A stretch of 25,092 bases of DNA from NCBI GenBank assembly GCA_021808665.1, contig JAKBBA010000048.1:1-25092 (forward strand), in the 5' to 3' direction. Positions 5,806-13,795 of the stretch are shown in pieces (position 1 is the stretch's first letter; each line of letters begins with the position of its first letter). This DNA is from Actinomycetes bacterium. Its GTDB lineage: Bacteria > Actinomycetota > Acidimicrobiia > Acidimicrobiales > Palsa-688. The notes beneath the pieces were generated by a model. That model was not told the DNA's origin. It saw nothing but the letters and a program-made list of their open reading frames with translations, and did no database searches. Made by a program: the position numbers and the translations under genes.

Positions 5806-7349
5806 CGAGACGTTCCCCCTCCGAGGCGTTCGGCTATGCGATCGCCTACCCGCAAGGCGTTCGCGATGATGGTGAGTGTCGGGTTGACCGCTGACGCCGA
5901 CACGAAGAAGCTGGAGTCGGCGACGTACAAGTTGTCGAGATCGTGAGCTTTGCAGTCGACGTCGAGGGCTGACGTCGACGGGTCGGCACCGAAGCGGATC
6001 GTGCCGTTCTGATGGGCCACCCCCGAGATCCCAAGGCGGCCGCCCAGATACTCGGATCGGTACACGACGCTGTCATGGCATTGCATTGCGGATAGCAAAC
6101 TTTTGAACTTGACCGTGAGCCTTGAGTGGGCTTCGAGGTTCGTAGGGCTGTAGCGCACCTGCACCTTACCTCCGGCGAGTGGTATCACCCGGTTATCCCA
6201 GCGGGCGAGGTCCTCCGTCGTAAGCCAGAAGTCAAGTGAATGACGGGCAAGCGCAGCGGGGTCAGCGGCGTCCGGGGCGTCGAGGGACATCGTGAAGGCG
6301 TCGCTGCGGCCGAGCATCTGCATGTGCCCCAACGGGTACTCCCAGTCACCGTCCCCCCAGTAGTAGTCGTTGATCCCGATGGTCTTTTGGAACCGTGTCG
6401 GGTTCGTCTCTTTGGAAAAGGCGATCAGGGACGAGTTGAGGTGCAACATAAGGTTGCGTCCCACTACACCCGAGGAGTTAGCAAGCCCATTGGGGTGGTG
6501 GTCGTCGGCCGAGTTGAGCAAGACAAGCGCCGAGTTGATCGCCCCGGCGGCTAGGACGACGATGTCGGACCGGAAGCTTTCCTCGTGTCCATCCCGCTCG
6601 ACTACCACGGAGGACACTGCTCTGCCACTGGGAGAGGTAACCAGGCGAAGCACCCGGGACTTGGTGAGCAGCGTGACGTTCGGCCGTGACAGGGATGGCT
6701 CTATGCACACGACGTGTGAGTCGGCTTTCGCGTTGAGCAGGCACGGGTAGCCGTCGCAGGTGTCGCAGCGGATGCACGGGCTGTGGGGCGGGTCCGCCTC
6801 GTCGATGAGGATGCCGTTGGGAAGGGGAAACGGGTGCAGCCCAGCCGCCGCTAGGTCTTGGCTCAGCTGCTCGATTCTTGGCTCGTTGGACATCGCCGGA
6901 TAGGGGTAAGACGTCGACGACGGCGGTTCGGTCGGGTCGGCGCCGCGCTCGCCGTGGACACTGTAGAGGCGTTCCGCCTCGCCGTAATAGGGTTCGAGAT
7001 CCGCGTAGCTGATCGGCCAAGGCTCCGAAGTCCCGTCGACGTGTGAGACTCGTCCGAAGTCGGCTTCGCGCATCCGGAACAGCACGGCACCGTAGAACTT
7101 GGTGTTACCGCCGACGTAGTAGTGCTGTTTCGGGCTGAACTCCTTGCCGTCTCCGTCGATCCACGTGCCGGCGTTGCGGTAGCGGCGTTCGCCCCAGAGC
7201 GCAGAGGAGATCCAGTTCTCCTTTTCGCGGGCTAGGAAGTCCCCGCGTTCCAAGATCAAGATGCGTTTACCGCTCGACGCCAGCCTGTGGGCGATCGTGG
7301 CGCCCCCAGCGCCGGTGCCGATGACGATGACGTCGTAGTGCTCGCTCAC
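5802..7349 (-). CDS. GMC-family FAD oxidoreductase with four-cysteine motif
   Basis: 515-residue glucose-methanol-choline oxidoreductase. FAD-binding motif VIVIGTGAGGATIAHRL (7-23), GMC signature around HYYVGGNTKFYGAVLFRM (76-93), and C-terminal catalytic pair His446 (GVAHQNGTIRFG) and Asn489 (SAVNPTLTIIANALR). These enzymes oxidise an alcohol or sugar hydroxyl. A compact cysteine cluster, PCIRCDTCDGYPC (Cys192, 195, 198, 203), lies where some FAD-dependent dehydrogenases, such as bacterial FAD-glucose dehydrogenase alpha subunits, carry an iron-sulfur cluster; that role here is inference. No Tat or Sec signal is present, so it is cytoplasmic. GTG 7349 overlaps the GH63 stop (GTGA), and the stop overlaps the Lpd-like start, so all three are translationally coupled. 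The sugar product of the glucosidase is a reasonable substrate guess. Confidence 0.9.
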   Translation of the reverse strand: MSEHYDVIVIGTGAGGATIAHRLASSGKRILILERGDFLAREKENWISSALWGERRYRNAGTWIDGDGKEFSPKQHYYVGGNTKFYGAVLFRMREADFGRVSHVDGTSEPWPISYADLEPYYGEAERLYSVHGERGADPTEPPSSTSYPYPAMSNEPRIEQLSQDLAAAGLHPFPLPNGILIDEADPPHSPCIRCDTCDGYPCLLNAKADSHVVCIEPSLSRPNVTLLTKSRVLRLVTSPSGRAVSSVVVERDGHEESFRSDIVVLAAGAINSALVLLNSADDHHPNGLANSSGVVGRNLMLHLNSSLIAFSKETNPTRFQKTIGINDYYWGDGDWEYPLGHMQMLGRSDAFTMSLDAPDAADPAALARHSLDFWLTTEDLARWDNRVIPLAGGKVQVRYSPTNLEAHSRLTVKFKSLLSAMQCHDSVVYRSEYLGGRLGISGVAHQNGTIRFGADPSTSALDVDCKAHDLDNLYVADSSFFVSASAVNPTLTIIANALRVGDRIAERLGGGTSR

Positions 7350-9949
7350 CTGGTCGCCCTTCTCGCTGACCTGCCGACGATCAGGTCGGCGACGAGCCCG
7401 GTCCAGCCGGTCTGGTGCGATGCCCCGAGGCCGGCCCCGGTGTCGCCGTGGAAGTACTCATGGAAGGGGATCATGGCGTGCCATCGAGCGTCGGAATGGA
7501 AGATGGGCTCCTGGCCGTGCACCGGCCGGCGACCCCGTTCGTCTTCCAAGAAGATCGACACAAGCCGCTCGGTAAGTTCGTCGGCCACCTCGGCCAGAGA
7601 CATCTGCCTGCCCGATCCGTGAGGGTGTTCGACGGTGAACTCCTCCCCGCAGTAGCGTGAGAACCGCCGCAGGGTTTCGATCACCAAGTAGTTGACGGGA
7701 AACCACACAGGACCCCGCCAGTTCGAATTTCCTCCGAACAGCCCGCTGGTCGACTCTGCCGGTTCGTAGTCGACCGTTCCGAGGACCTGGCCGTCGAGCT
7801 CCAAGGTGAAGGGGCGGTCGCGGTGGCTCTGGGAGAGGGCTCGCAGGCCGTGCGGAGACAGGAATTCCCCCTCGTCTAGGACGACAGCGAGGATTCGACG
7901 TAGGCGGGACGGCGTGACGATAGAAAGTAGCCGTCCTTCGTCGGTTCCCAGCACGTTCGTGTTGTTGATCGCCTCGGCAAACTCCGGTCGGTTCTCGGCG
8001 AACCATCGCAGGTGGCCGGCGAAAGAGGGTAGGCGTTCGAGGGTCTCCCGTCCCAGGGTGCACGTGGCGAACAGCGGGACGAGGCCGACCATGGAGCGGA
8101 CCCGCACAGGAACTCTGGTTCCTTCGACCCTGAAGACGTCGTAGTAGAAGCCGTCGGCTTCGTCCCAGATGCCGTTTCGGTTGATGGCCGACGCTATGTA
8201 GGAGAAATGTTCTAGGAACTTGGTGCCCAGGTCCTCGTATGCCTTGTCGTGTGCGGCTAGGACTAGGGCTATCTCGAGCAAATTCAGGCAGTACATAGCC
8301 ATCCACGCCGTGCCGTCGGACTGCTCTAGGCGACCACCGAAAGGCAGGGATGTCGAGCGGTCTACCGGCCCGATATTGTCCAGACCGAGGAAGCCTCCTT
8401 CGAAGATGTTGCTCCCTTCGGTGTCTTTACGGTTGACCCACCAGGTGAAGTTGAGAAGGAGTTTCGACAGGATCCGCACGAGGAACTCGAAGTCGTGGCT
8501 ACCGTCGATCTCGAACACCTTGAGGGCGGCCCAGGCGTGGACGGGGGGGTTCACGTCGCCAAAGGCCCACTCGTACGCCGGGATCTGGCCGTTAGGGTGC
8601 ATGTACCACTCTCGGCACATCAAAAGGAGCTGCTGCTTCGCGAACTCAGGGTCGACGTGAGCAAGAGCGACGCAGTGGAACGCCAGGTCCCAAGCCGCGA
8701 ACCATGGGTACTCCCACTTGTCGGGCATCGAGATCACGTCGGCACTGTTGAAGTGCCACCACTCGTGGTTGCGTGCGAAGGTCCGCTCCCGAGGGGGCGG
8801 CGGCCCGGCTGGGTCGCCTTTGAGCCAGCGATCGACGTCGTAGTGGAAGAACTGCTTGGACCACAGCATTCCCGCGAACGCTTGTCGCATCACGTCGCGC
8901 TCGTCGGCCGTCGCGTTCTGCGGGGCCAGCTGGGCGTAGAAGTCGTCCGCCTCCACCTTGCGGTCTCGCATAGTCCGAGTCCAGCGGGCGTCGATGCCGT
9001 CTCCTGCGGCGGACAGCCGCAGCTTTATCTCCGCCGAGGATCCACCTGCGACTGTTAGCTTGTAACGAAGCGCCGCCTTGGTACCGATACCCGACGGGTT
9101 GACAGTAGGGGCTGACAGGACTACATGGTCTGCGATACCGTCCTTGGGCCACGGGCTGTTATTCGGTTGCCCGTAGAGCCTGTTGCGGTTCGTCTCGTTG
9201 TCGCACACCAACACTGCAGGGTTGCCGTCCCCGACGAGGGTGAGCTCTCCGAGCGAAAAGTGCGACATGACCAGCTTGTCTTTCGACCCTCTTATACAAG
9301 GGCGGCGGTCGTCGAGCCCCCACGACCAGGTGTTGCGGAACCACACGGTCGGCAGAACATCGATAGTGGCTTCGTCGGCGCCGGCGTTGTGAACGCTTAG
9401 GCGGACGCATATATCGTCGGTGCCGGCTTTGGCGTAGTCCGCTGTTATCTCCCAGTAGTGGCCGCCGCTGAACACTCCCGTGTCGACCAGCTCGTACTCT
9501 TTGTCGTTGCCGCCTCTGCGAGCGTTCTCGGTGACAAGGTCGTTGTAGGGGAATTCGTCATGCGGGTACATGTAACGCCACCGCATCCACGAGTGCGTGG
9601 GCGTGCTGTCGAGGTAATACCAGTACTCTTTGGCATCCTCTCCGTGGTTTCCCTCCGGCCCGGTGAGGCCGAAGATCCGCTCCTTGAGGATCGGGTCCCG
9701 CCCGTTCCAGAATGCGAAAGCGAAGCACAGCCTCTGGCCGTCGTCGCAGATACCTCCGAGGCCGTCTTCGCTCCATCTGTATACCCGAGAGCGGGAATGG
9801 TCATGGGGGAAATGGTCCCAAGCCTCGCCGTGCTCGCTGTAGTCCTCGCGCACCGTGCCCCATGCCCGCTCGCTGAGATAGGGACCCCACCTCAGCCACG
9901 CCTCGCGGTCCTCCTCCAGGCGCTTGTTCTCAGCTTGTCTACTAGCCAC
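7346..9949 (-). CDS. GH63-like glucosidase (MGH1-type glycoside hydrolase)
   Basis: 867-residue cytoplasmic glycoside hydrolase of the GH63 / mannosylglycerate-hydrolase-like group. The N-terminal block (RWGPYLSERAWGTVREDYS, 20-38, and AWDHFPHDHSRSRVYRWSED, 43-62) and WFRNTWSWG (203-211) are hallmarks of bacterial 'glucosidase' proteins of about 870-900 residues. The (alpha/alpha)6 barrel carries WEYPWFAAWDLAFH (412-425), in which Asp421 is the likely general acid, and SNWRGPVWFPVNYL further on. It would release glucose or a related sugar from an oligosaccharide or glycoside; the exact substrate is not readable. GTG 9949 follows GGGAGGAG with an 11-bp gap. It heads the GH63-GMC-Lpd operon and is divergent from the debranching-type enzyme, which suggests shared regulation of intracellular glucan turnover. 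Confidence 0.88.
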   Translation of the reverse strand: MASRQAENKRLEEDREAWLRWGPYLSERAWGTVREDYSEHGEAWDHFPHDHSRSRVYRWSEDGLGGICDDGQRLCFAFAFWNGRDPILKERIFGLTGPEGNHGEDAKEYWYYLDSTPTHSWMRWRYMYPHDEFPYNDLVTENARRGGNDKEYELVDTGVFSGGHYWEITADYAKAGTDDICVRLSVHNAGADEATIDVLPTVWFRNTWSWGLDDRRPCIRGSKDKLVMSHFSLGELTLVGDGNPAVLVCDNETNRNRLYGQPNNSPWPKDGIADHVVLSAPTVNPSGIGTKAALRYKLTVAGGSSAEIKLRLSAAGDGIDARWTRTMRDRKVEADDFYAQLAPQNATADERDVMRQAFAGMLWSKQFFHYDVDRWLKGDPAGPPPPRERTFARNHEWWHFNSADVISMPDKWEYPWFAAWDLAFHCVALAHVDPEFAKQQLLLMCREWYMHPNGQIPAYEWAFGDVNPPVHAWAALKVFEIDGSHDFEFLVRILSKLLLNFTWWVNRKDTEGSNIFEGGFLGLDNIGPVDRSTSLPFGGRLEQSDGTAWMAMYCLNLLEIALVLAAHDKAYEDLGTKFLEHFSYIASAINRNGIWDEADGFYYDVFRVEGTRVPVRVRSMVGLVPLFATCTLGRETLERLPSFAGHLRWFAENRPEFAEAINNTNVLGTDEGRLLSIVTPSRLRRILAVVLDEGEFLSPHGLRALSQSHRDRPFTLELDGQVLGTVDYEPAESTSGLFGGNSNWRGPVWFPVNYLVIETLRRFSRYCGEEFTVEHPHGSGRQMSLAEVADELTERLVSIFLEDERGRRPVHGQEPIFHSDARWHAMIPFHEYFHGDTGAGLGASHQTGWTGLVADLIVGRSARRATR

Positions 9950-9977
9950 ACGATTACTGTCTCCTCCCGAAGCGTGG

Positions 9978-10007
9978 CGTTACACCTCGCAGCAGAATTG
10001 TGTAACG
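9978..10007. promoter_or_regulatory. palindromic operator candidate in divergent promoter region
   Basis: A perfect inverted repeat, CGTTACAC (9978-9985) and GTGTAACG (10000-10007), is separated by 14 bp in the middle of the 87-bp space between the GH63 operon and the debranching-enzyme gene. Half-site centres are about 22 bp apart, two helical turns, as for a dimeric repressor. On the minus strand, TTGCGT with 16 bp to CACAAT is a weak possible promoter that overlaps the repeat. No regulator gene adjoins it. Confidence 0.55.
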
Positions 10008-10036
10008 GATCTCCTGCGACGCAAGACCCAACCAGG

Positions 10037-11959
10037 GTGACCTCTATAGACTTCGGACTGCAAACTTGCGGAGACCTTTCAGAGTCGGCCACACGCGAGT
10101 GGCTCTTGACGGACGGGCTGGGCGGTTACGCCATGGGCACTGTCGCAGGCCTGAGGACCCGCCGGTATCACGGCCTGCTCGTAGTGGCTACGGAGCCCCC
10201 AATCGGCCGCCAGTTGGCCCTGGCCGGGCTGGACCCAGTTATCGTCACCGGAGCCGGGAGGGTGCGTCTGGGGACCTGGGAGTGGCAGGGAGGTGTCGTG
10301 GACCCTTCTGGGTACGCCTTGCTTCGTGGGTTCTCCCTGACCGACGGTATCCCGAGTTGGCGCTGGCAGTACGGCGACGTGATCATCGAGTCGAACCTAA
10401 GCGTGCCAAAGGGTCGCCCCTGCATCGCCGTCGAGTACCGCCAGCTGGCCGGCAGCCCGGTGAGGTTGGAGCTGGGCGCACTTTGCACGTGGCGGGACTC
10501 GCACGGTGAGCGATTCGCCGGATCGGACCCTGAGATGACCCGCACCGGCGACGGGTTCGTCTTCGAAGGTCGCTACCGGGTCCGCGGACCAGGCTTCGAG
10601 CCAGACGGCTCTTGGTATCGCAGCGCCTGGTACCGCGAGGAAGCCGCTAGAGGACTGAACGCTGTGGAGGACCTGTGGCACGCCGGCCGGTTCTGCTCCG
10701 ACCTGGAGCCGGGAGCCGCTGTCGGGGTGACCGCGTGGGCGGGTGACCTCGACGAGTCTCCCGAGCCTGCCGCAGCGATCGTAGAGACCAGCCGCAGGCG
10801 TAACCGCCGGCTGATGTCACTGACAGGAAGTTCTGATACCGCCGCGCGCACTCTCACCCTGGCTGCGGACCAGTTCATCGTGGAAGCCCGAAACTCGCCT
10901 GGGCCGACCGTCGTCGCCGGCTACCCGTGGTTCGGCGACTGGTCTCGTGACACCATGACGTCATACGAAGGGCTTTTGTTGGCCACTGGCCGTCACGAGG
11001 AGGGCCGTCGACTTCTAATAGCTGCCGCCGGTACCCTGTCGGAGGGAATGCTGGCGAACACCGCCGACGCCGGCGGGACCGAGTACAACACGGTGGACGG
11101 CACCTTGTGGTTCGTTCACGCGGTGTCACGCCACGTAGAGGTGACCTCGGACAGCGACCTTGCGGCAACCCTGGCCGATGACCTCCTCGCCATCATCGGC
11201 CATCATGTAGCAGGCACCCGTTTCGGCATCGGCGTGGACCCCGACGACGGGCTGATCCGCCAAGGGGCCGAGGGTTGGGCTTTGACCTGGATGGACGCAC
11301 GCGTCGACGGCGAGCCCGTGACCGGTCGCGTCGGCAAACCGGTGGAAGTGAACGCCCTTTGGGTGAACGCCCTGGCCGGAGTCAGCCGCCTGTTGGGCGT
11401 CGTAGGGCGCGACACCGTCTACGTGGACTCCTTGCTCGCCAGGGCGAAGACGAGTTTCCGGTCCCGCTTCGTCAGAACTGACGGCTTGGGACTCCTCGAC
11501 GTCGTCGACGGACCGGCAGGAGACGACTGGAGCGTCCGCCCCAACCAGCTGCTCGCCGCTTCCCTACCCGACGGCCCTCTGAATTCCGACGCGGCCGGTT
11601 CAAGGGCGATCCTGCGGGCGTGTGCTCCTCTGCTCACACCTCTCGGCTTGAGATCTCTGTCGCCCGACGACCCCCGCTTTGCTCCCGCCCACCGGGGCGG
11701 GGTGGCCGAGCGGGACCGCGCTTACCACCAGGGCACGGTATGGCCGTGGCTCATCGGCCCATACGCGACACTGTGCAGGGTTACGGGGCAGGACGCCTCG
11801 GGCCTACTCGACGGTCTCATAGGCCATCTCGGAGAGTGGGGCCTCGGGTCGATATCGGAGACAGCGGACGGCGTCGCACCCCATCGGGCCAGCGGATGTC
11901 CCTTCCAGGCGTGGTCGGTGGCGGAAACTTTGAGGCTCGTCTCGAGCTCACAGTTGTAA
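10037..11959 (+). CDS. amylo-alpha-1,6-glucosidase / glycogen debranching-type enzyme
   Basis: 640-residue protein with the glycogen-debranching architecture (GH133-type). The N-terminal domain begins REWLLTDGLGGYAMGTVAG and TRRYHGLLVVA, diagnostic for this family; the C-terminal (alpha/alpha)6 domain has GYPWFGDWSRDTMTSYEGLL, GTEYNTVDGTLWFVHAV, LTWMDARVDG and YHQGTVWPWLIGPY. The acidic residues in WFGDWSRD and TWMDA are in catalytic-site positions. It would hydrolyse alpha-1,6 branches left after phosphorylase action, or act on a related glucan. The frame is open upstream to 9458, but that part is antisense to the GH63 gene; GTG 10037, just before SIDFG and the first conserved block, is the sensible start. 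egtD follows after 30 bp, so the two are probably co-transcribed. Confidence 0.88.
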   Translation: MTSIDFGLQTCGDLSESATREWLLTDGLGGYAMGTVAGLRTRRYHGLLVVATEPPIGRQLALAGLDPVIVTGAGRVRLGTWEWQGGVVDPSGYALLRGFSLTDGIPSWRWQYGDVIIESNLSVPKGRPCIAVEYRQLAGSPVRLELGALCTWRDSHGERFAGSDPEMTRTGDGFVFEGRYRVRGPGFEPDGSWYRSAWYREEAARGLNAVEDLWHAGRFCSDLEPGAAVGVTAWAGDLDESPEPAAAIVETSRRRNRRLMSLTGSSDTAARTLTLAADQFIVEARNSPGPTVVAGYPWFGDWSRDTMTSYEGLLLATGRHEEGRRLLIAAAGTLSEGMLANTADAGGTEYNTVDGTLWFVHAVSRHVEVTSDSDLAATLADDLLAIIGHHVAGTRFGIGVDPDDGLIRQGAEGWALTWMDARVDGEPVTGRVGKPVEVNALWVNALAGVSRLLGVVGRDTVYVDSLLARAKTSFRSRFVRTDGLGLLDVVDGPAGDDWSVRPNQLLAASLPDGPLNSDAAGSRAILRACAPLLTPLGLRSLSPDDPRFAPAHRGGVAERDRAYHQGTVWPWLIGPYATLCRVTGQDASGLLDGLIGHLGEWGLGSISETADGVAPHRASGCPFQAWSVAETLRLVSSSQL

Positions 11960-11982
11960 CGAATAGCCCCGGGAGGAGACGA

Positions 11983-11999
11983 AACTGAAGTGATCAGTT
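11983..11999 (+). promoter_or_regulatory. inverted repeat spanning the egtD start codon
   Basis: AACTGA (11983-11988) and TCAGTT (11994-11999) flank the GTG start at 11990 with a 5-nt loop. The mRNA could form a small hairpin that hides the start codon behind the strong GGGAGGAG (11971-11978). It may equally be chance. Confidence 0.25.
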
Positions 12000-13009
12000 C
12001 GCCAAAGATCAGCGACAGCCGCTCAGACAGCCCCGTGGACCCAGGTCGGGTTGGGGTGTCGGTGTACATAACCGAACGCGACCTTGAGGCTGCGCTTCGA
12101 CGCGACGCCACAGTGGGGCTATCCGCCACACCGAAAGAGCTCCCGCCCAGATGGCTCTACGACGAGGTCGGAAGCAAGCTTTTCAGCCGGATCACCCGGC
12201 TCCCAGAGTACTACCCCACCCGGCGCGAACACTCCATCCTGCGCACGCACGCGGAGGATATCTGCGCTGTATCCGAGGCAGACACCTTGGTGGAGTTGGG
12301 ATCTGGCAGTTCAGAGAAGACCGAGGAGTTACTCGGTGCGATGTCGCGGTTTGGAAGGCTTCGACGGTTCGCTCCTTTCGACGTGGACGAAGTGACCATG
12401 CGCGACACGGTAGGTCGCATCAAGATGCTCTATCCAGGTATCGACATCGATGGAGTCGTCGGTGACTTCGAGGAGCACCTCGGCCACATGCCGACGTCGG
12501 GGAGACGTCTAATAGCCTTCCTCGGCGGCACGATCGGAAATCTTGGACCTGAAGCCCGCAAGCGGCTCCTGGGTTCGCTCGCTTCGGGCATGTCACCAGG
12601 TGAAACCCTTCTCCTCGGAACGGACCTGGTCAAGGATCGCCGTCGTCTCCTTGCCGCCTACGACGACGCCGAAGGCGTCACGGCGGCTTTCAACAAGAAC
12701 GTCCTTGCGGTGCTGAACCGCCGGCTCGGCGCGCATTTCGAACTGGACAATTTCGATCACGTGGCTGTCTACGACGACGAACTTCAGCGCATCGAGATGC
12801 GTCTGCGTTCCCGTTCGACTCAAGTCGTTGCGGTGGACGCCCTGGACATCGACGTAAAGTTCGACGAAGGCGAGGATCTCCGCACCGAGATAAGCACCAA
12901 GTTCACCGTCGGGCAGGTAGAAGAAGAGTTGCGAGCCGCAGGCCTGGAGCCCGTCGCGTGCTATAGCGACCCCGGCAGGGACTTTGCCGTTTCACTCGCC
13001 CGCCGTTAG
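11990..13009 (+). CDS. egtD: L-histidine N(alpha)-methyltransferase (ergothioneine biosynthesis)
   Basis: 339-residue EgtD. It methylates histidine three times with SAM to give hercynine, the first step to ergothioneine. The sequence follows Mycobacterium EgtD almost block by block: GLSATPKELPPRWLYDEVGS, ITRLPEYYPTRREHSIL, the SAM site TLVELGSGSSEKTEELL, GDFEEHLGHMP, FLGGTIGNLGPEARK, GTDLVKDRRRLLAAYDDAEG, TAAFNKNVLAVLNRRLGAHF, RIEMRLRSRSTQ, and TEISTKFTV (the Glu here contacts the substrate amine in the known structure). It is slightly longer at the N-terminus than the 321-residue mycobacterial protein. GTG 11990 has GGGAGGAG 11 bp upstream. No egtA, egtB, egtC or egtE adjoins it; the neighbour is a debranching-type enzyme 30 bp upstream. 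Confidence 0.95.
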   Translation: MISSPKISDSRSDSPVDPGRVGVSVYITERDLEAALRRDATVGLSATPKELPPRWLYDEVGSKLFSRITRLPEYYPTRREHSILRTHAEDICAVSEADTLVELGSGSSEKTEELLGAMSRFGRLRRFAPFDVDEVTMRDTVGRIKMLYPGIDIDGVVGDFEEHLGHMPTSGRRLIAFLGGTIGNLGPEARKRLLGSLASGMSPGETLLLGTDLVKDRRRLLAAYDDAEGVTAAFNKNVLAVLNRRLGAHFELDNFDHVAVYDDELQRIEMRLRSRSTQVVAVDALDIDVKFDEGEDLRTEISTKFTVGQVEEELRAAGLEPVACYSDPGRDFAVSLARR

Positions 13010-13027
13010 CCATCAAACGAGGCAGGC

Positions 13028-13041
13028 CGCCGCTGACGGCG
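13028..13041. terminator. weak hairpin between convergent egtD and vapC
   Basis: CGCCG-CTGA-CGGCG forms a 5-bp GC stem with a 4-nt loop, 19 bp after the egtD stop. No T-tract follows on either strand, so at most it is a non-canonical terminator. Confidence 0.3.
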
Positions 13042-13065
13042 TGTACCGCCCAGCCAGCCAGCTAA

Positions 13066-13443
13066 TCAAGGGCTGATGAGCTCCACATGTCGTCCTAGGG
13101 CCTCGACCATCGCTTGGATATCGCCACGATCGGAGGTCACGATCTCGTCGCCGTCGTTGGCGAGCAGCGCTACCGCCGCGTCAACGACGTCGGACTTGCT
13201 GGTCTTGCCAAGGAGCTCCCCGGCCGAGCGCCCCAAGCCCTCGTCTAGCGGTCGAATTTCGATGCCTCCAAGCGCCTGTGAGAGGCGCGCCTGGTGGGGC
13301 CCTCCCCGCCAGACCTGACCGACGACACCCGCATGGGAGACAGGTGGTTCACCGGCGAGTTGGGAGAACTTGAGGCGCACCCACATCGAACGTTCGTTGC
13401 GCTCAAGTGCTACCAGCGCGCCAGCGTCCAGGACGAGGGTCAC
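13066..13443 (-). CDS. vapC: VapC-type PIN-domain toxin
   Basis: 125-residue PIN-domain ribonuclease toxin. Acidic metal-binding residues are visible at Asp6 (LVLDAGALVALERNER), Asp85/Asp88 (TSKSDVVDAAVALLA) and Asp105/Asp108 (VTSDRGDIQ). The second acidic position, often Glu in PIN toxins, reads Gln43 here (VVGQVWRGGPHQARLSQAL); I recall the QVWR form in other actinobacterial members, so this need not mean inactivity. It would cut tRNA or rRNA when free of VapB. The GTG start at 13443 overlaps the VapB stop (GTGA), giving translational coupling. The module is convergent with egtD and appears intact. Confidence 0.88.
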   Translation of the reverse strand: MTLVLDAGALVALERNERSMWVRLKFSQLAGEPPVSHAGVVGQVWRGGPHQARLSQALGGIEIRPLDEGLGRSAGELLGKTSKSDVVDAAVALLANDGDEIVTSDRGDIQAMVEALGRHVELISP

Positions 13444-13748
13444 GCCGCCCCTGGGGCAGATCTGATCTTCGACCTTGAACTCTGCCCTCGTATGACCGTG
13501 GCGGTCTGGCGGTCCGACCGTCGCAAGGCTGCGACCTCGGCCTCGGTGATCTGACCGAACTCGGCCTCGTAATCAGATACTGCCGAGGCCAGTGCCTCAA
13601 GCCTTGCGTCGCGAGATGCACGTTCGGCCAGCGCATCATTCACCCACCCACTTAGCGACTCAGCGCGACCTGCCGCTACCGCCCTGTTGCCAGCCTCGAC
13701 CAGGCCGGGATCGACTGTAACCGTGAGCCTCTCTTTACGCGCAATCAT
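13440..13748 (-). CDS. vapB: VapB-type ribbon-helix-helix antitoxin
   Basis: 102-residue antitoxin preceding the PIN toxin. The N-terminus RLTVTVDPGLVEAGNRAVAA followed by SLSGWVNDALAERA is a ribbon-helix-helix DNA-binding fold. The middle (ASAVSDYEAEFGQITEAEV) and the basic tail would bind VapC. ATG 13748 is 6 bp after TAGCAT (13760-13755 on the minus strand), so the transcript may begin at the start codon. No Shine-Dalgarno is visible, which agrees with that. It is probably the repressor of its own promoter through the palindrome just upstream. Confidence 0.85.
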   Translation of the reverse strand: MIARKERLTVTVDPGLVEAGNRAVAAGRAESLSGWVNDALAERASRDARLEALASAVSDYEAEFGQITEAEVAALRRSDRQTATVIRGQSSRSKIRSAPGAA

Positions 13749-13763
13749 ACTGTTATGCTAACA
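13749..13763 (-). promoter_or_regulatory. vapBC leaderless promoter with overlapping palindrome
   Basis: The inverted repeat TGTTA-TGC-TAACA (13751-13763) covers a -10 box TAGCAT read on the minus strand, ending 6 bp before the vapB ATG. The -35 region (TCAAAG, 17 bp away) is poor. The arrangement fits autorepression by the VapB-VapC complex. Confidence 0.5.
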
Positions 13764-13795
13764 CCAGTACTACAAGTCTTTGACCACTCGCCAAG

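Noticed and set aside
9458..10036. 579-bp 5' extension of the debranching-enzyme frame
   Set aside because: It is antisense to the GH63 gene; conserved sequence begins right after GTG 10037.
13028..13041. Strong intrinsic terminator after egtD
   Set aside because: Only a 5-bp stem and no T-run; listed as a weak hairpin.
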